A DNA stretch of 6,453 bases from DAOTZU01 sp034433995 (GTDB taxonomy: Bacteria > Chloroflexota > Anaerolineae > UBA1429): positions 1-6,453 of the forward strand of contig DAOTZU010000155.1 of assembly GCA_034433995.1 (NCBI GenBank). The letters run 5' to 3'. Positions 5,823 to 6,453 of the stretch are shown one piece after another. Under the pieces are notes generated by a model. That model saw only the letters and a list, made by a program, of their open reading frames with translations. It did not search any database and was not told where the DNA came from. The position numbers and the translations under genes are program-made. Numbering within the stretch: the stretch's first letter is position 1; every line of letters starts with the position of its first letter.

Positions 5823-5850
5823 TTGCGCGGCGGTCCAAGCGGCCTATAAT
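5823..5850 (+). promoter_or_regulatory. Promoter of the DHH phosphoesterase gene
   Basis: A perfect TATAAT (5845-5850) lies 16 nt after TTGCGC (5823-5828). The start point would be near 5857, giving a leader of about 36 nt before the ATG at 5893. Its -35 hexamer is the mirror image of the one on the opposite strand at 5815-5810, separated by 7 bp. Confidence 0.6.
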
Positions 5851-5892
5851 TTTGCCGAGAAGGGAGAACAAACCTCCGGAGGTGCAAAAGGT

Positions 5893-6453
5893 ATGACGCC
5901 GACCACCGAGATCGCCGGCGCCGCAACCCAAGAGCGCCTGGAGCGGATGCAGCGGGCGCTGGCCAAGATCGAGCGGGTGCTGATCCTGCCCCACACCGAT
6001 CCTGACCCCGATTGCATCGCCGCCGCCTTGGGGCTGCGCCGTCTCCTGGCCGAGCGCATGAGCATCCGCAGCGAGATCGTCTACCGCGGCATCATCGGCC
6101 GGGCCGAGAACAAGGCTTTGGTGCGCTACCTGGGCTCGCCCTTGCGCTGCATGACAGAGCACGACCTGGCCCCTTCCCTGCCGTTGGGCCTGGTGGATAC
6201 GCAGCCCGGGGCGGGGAACAACGCGGCGCCACCCGACCACCCGGTCGCCGTGGTGCTGGACCATCACCCTTTGCGCCGCGAGACGGCCGCGGCAGCCTTT
6301 GCCGACGTGCGCTCCGTAGGGGCCACCTCCACTCTGGTGACGGAATATCTCCAGGCAGCCGAGATCGTCCTGGATCCTCCCCTGGCCACGGCCCTCTTTT
6401 ACGGCATCAAGACCGACACCATGGGCCTGGGCCGCGGCGCCACCCCCGCCGAC
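5893..6453 (+). CDS. DHH-family phosphoesterase (NrnA-like), N-terminal part, truncated by window edge
   Basis: An ATG at 5893 opens a frame that stays open to the last base (187 codons); the C-terminus, including any DHHA1 domain, lies outside. GGAGGT (5878-5883) is 9 nt upstream. All four metal-site motifs of the DHH superfamily are present: H34-T-D-P-D38-P-D40 (motif I), 'GLVDTQPG' with Asp102 (motif II), 'VVLDHHP' with D123-H124-H125 (motif III) and 'FYGIKTDT' with Asp175 (motif IV). 'VGATSTLVTEYL' (142-153) is also typical of NrnA-type proteins. Family members use two Mn/Mg ions to cleave phosphodiesters, for example short oligoribonucleotides, cyclic dinucleotides or 3'-phosphoadenosine 5'-phosphate. 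Which one applies cannot be decided without the C-terminal half. The catalytic half looks intact. It is divergent from the URO-D-like gene at 4461-5690. Confidence 0.9.
   Translation, partial: MTPTTEIAGAATQERLERMQRALAKIERVLILPHTDPDPDCIAAALGLRRLLAERMSIRSEIVYRGIIGRAENKALVRYLGSPLRCMTEHDLAPSLPLGLVDTQPGAGNNAAPPDHPVAVVLDHHPLRRETAAAAFADVRSVGATSTLVTEYLQAAEIVLDPPLATALFYGIKTDTMGLGRGATPAD

Noticed and set aside
5785..6267. 160-codon leftward open frame
   Set aside because: It is antisense to the DHH phosphoesterase gene, whose four metal motifs are intact, and it overlaps both divergent promoters.
1..6453. CRISPR array, transposon, phage, toxin-antitoxin or defence system
   Set aside because: No regularly spaced repeats, transposase, integrase, terminal inverted repeats or small paired genes were seen on either strand.

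Overview
The window is G+C-rich, gene-dense bacterial DNA. It reads most like a member of the Chloroflexota (Anaerolineae/Caldilineae type). That placement is an inference from protein flavour: paired uroporphyrinogen-decarboxylase-fold proteins, an exported protein with a Thr-Pro linker, and an alpha/beta-hydrolase-fold protein with a degenerate catalytic site. No rRNA or marker gene is present to confirm it. I see no tRNA, rRNA, CRISPR array, transposase or phage gene. The contents look chromosomal and mostly metabolic.

Layout. (1) Positions 2-682 (+): C-terminal part of an alpha/beta-hydrolase-fold protein that enters from the left edge, followed by a strong intrinsic terminator at 753-783. 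(2) Positions 3614-782 (-): a three-gene cluster transcribed leftward, made of a URO-D-superfamily protein (3614-2496), an isoprenylcysteine carboxyl methyltransferase-like membrane protein (2440-1781) and pyrB, aspartate carbamoyltransferase (1762-782). Gaps are 55 and 18 bp, so co-transcription is likely. (3) Positions 3811-4362 (+): a small exported protein with a signal peptide and a Gly/Arg-rich tail, divergent from the cluster, ending near a perfect 18-bp inverted repeat (4400-4439). (4) Positions 5690-4461 (-): a second, distinct URO-D-superfamily protein that keeps an H-x-C metal-ligand motif. (5) Positions 5893-6453 (+): the N-terminal 187 residues of a DHH-family phosphoesterase that runs off the right edge.

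How the parts relate. The only firm pathway assignment is pyrB (second step of pyrimidine synthesis). The two URO-D-like proteins are probably not haem enzymes. They lack the N-terminal Arg-rich substrate signature of HemE and resemble the corrinoid/methyl-transfer-associated branches, but their substrates cannot be read from this window. Two gene pairs are divergent (around 3615-3810 and 5691-5892). Three of the four candidate promoters there share a TTGCGC element at the -35 position. Two of those sit back to back, 7 bp apart, as an inverted repeat.

No clearly new multi-gene system is evident. The most unusual points are the triad-less hydrolase fold, the odd URO-D/ICMT/pyrB gene cluster, the shared promoter element and the small exported protein.
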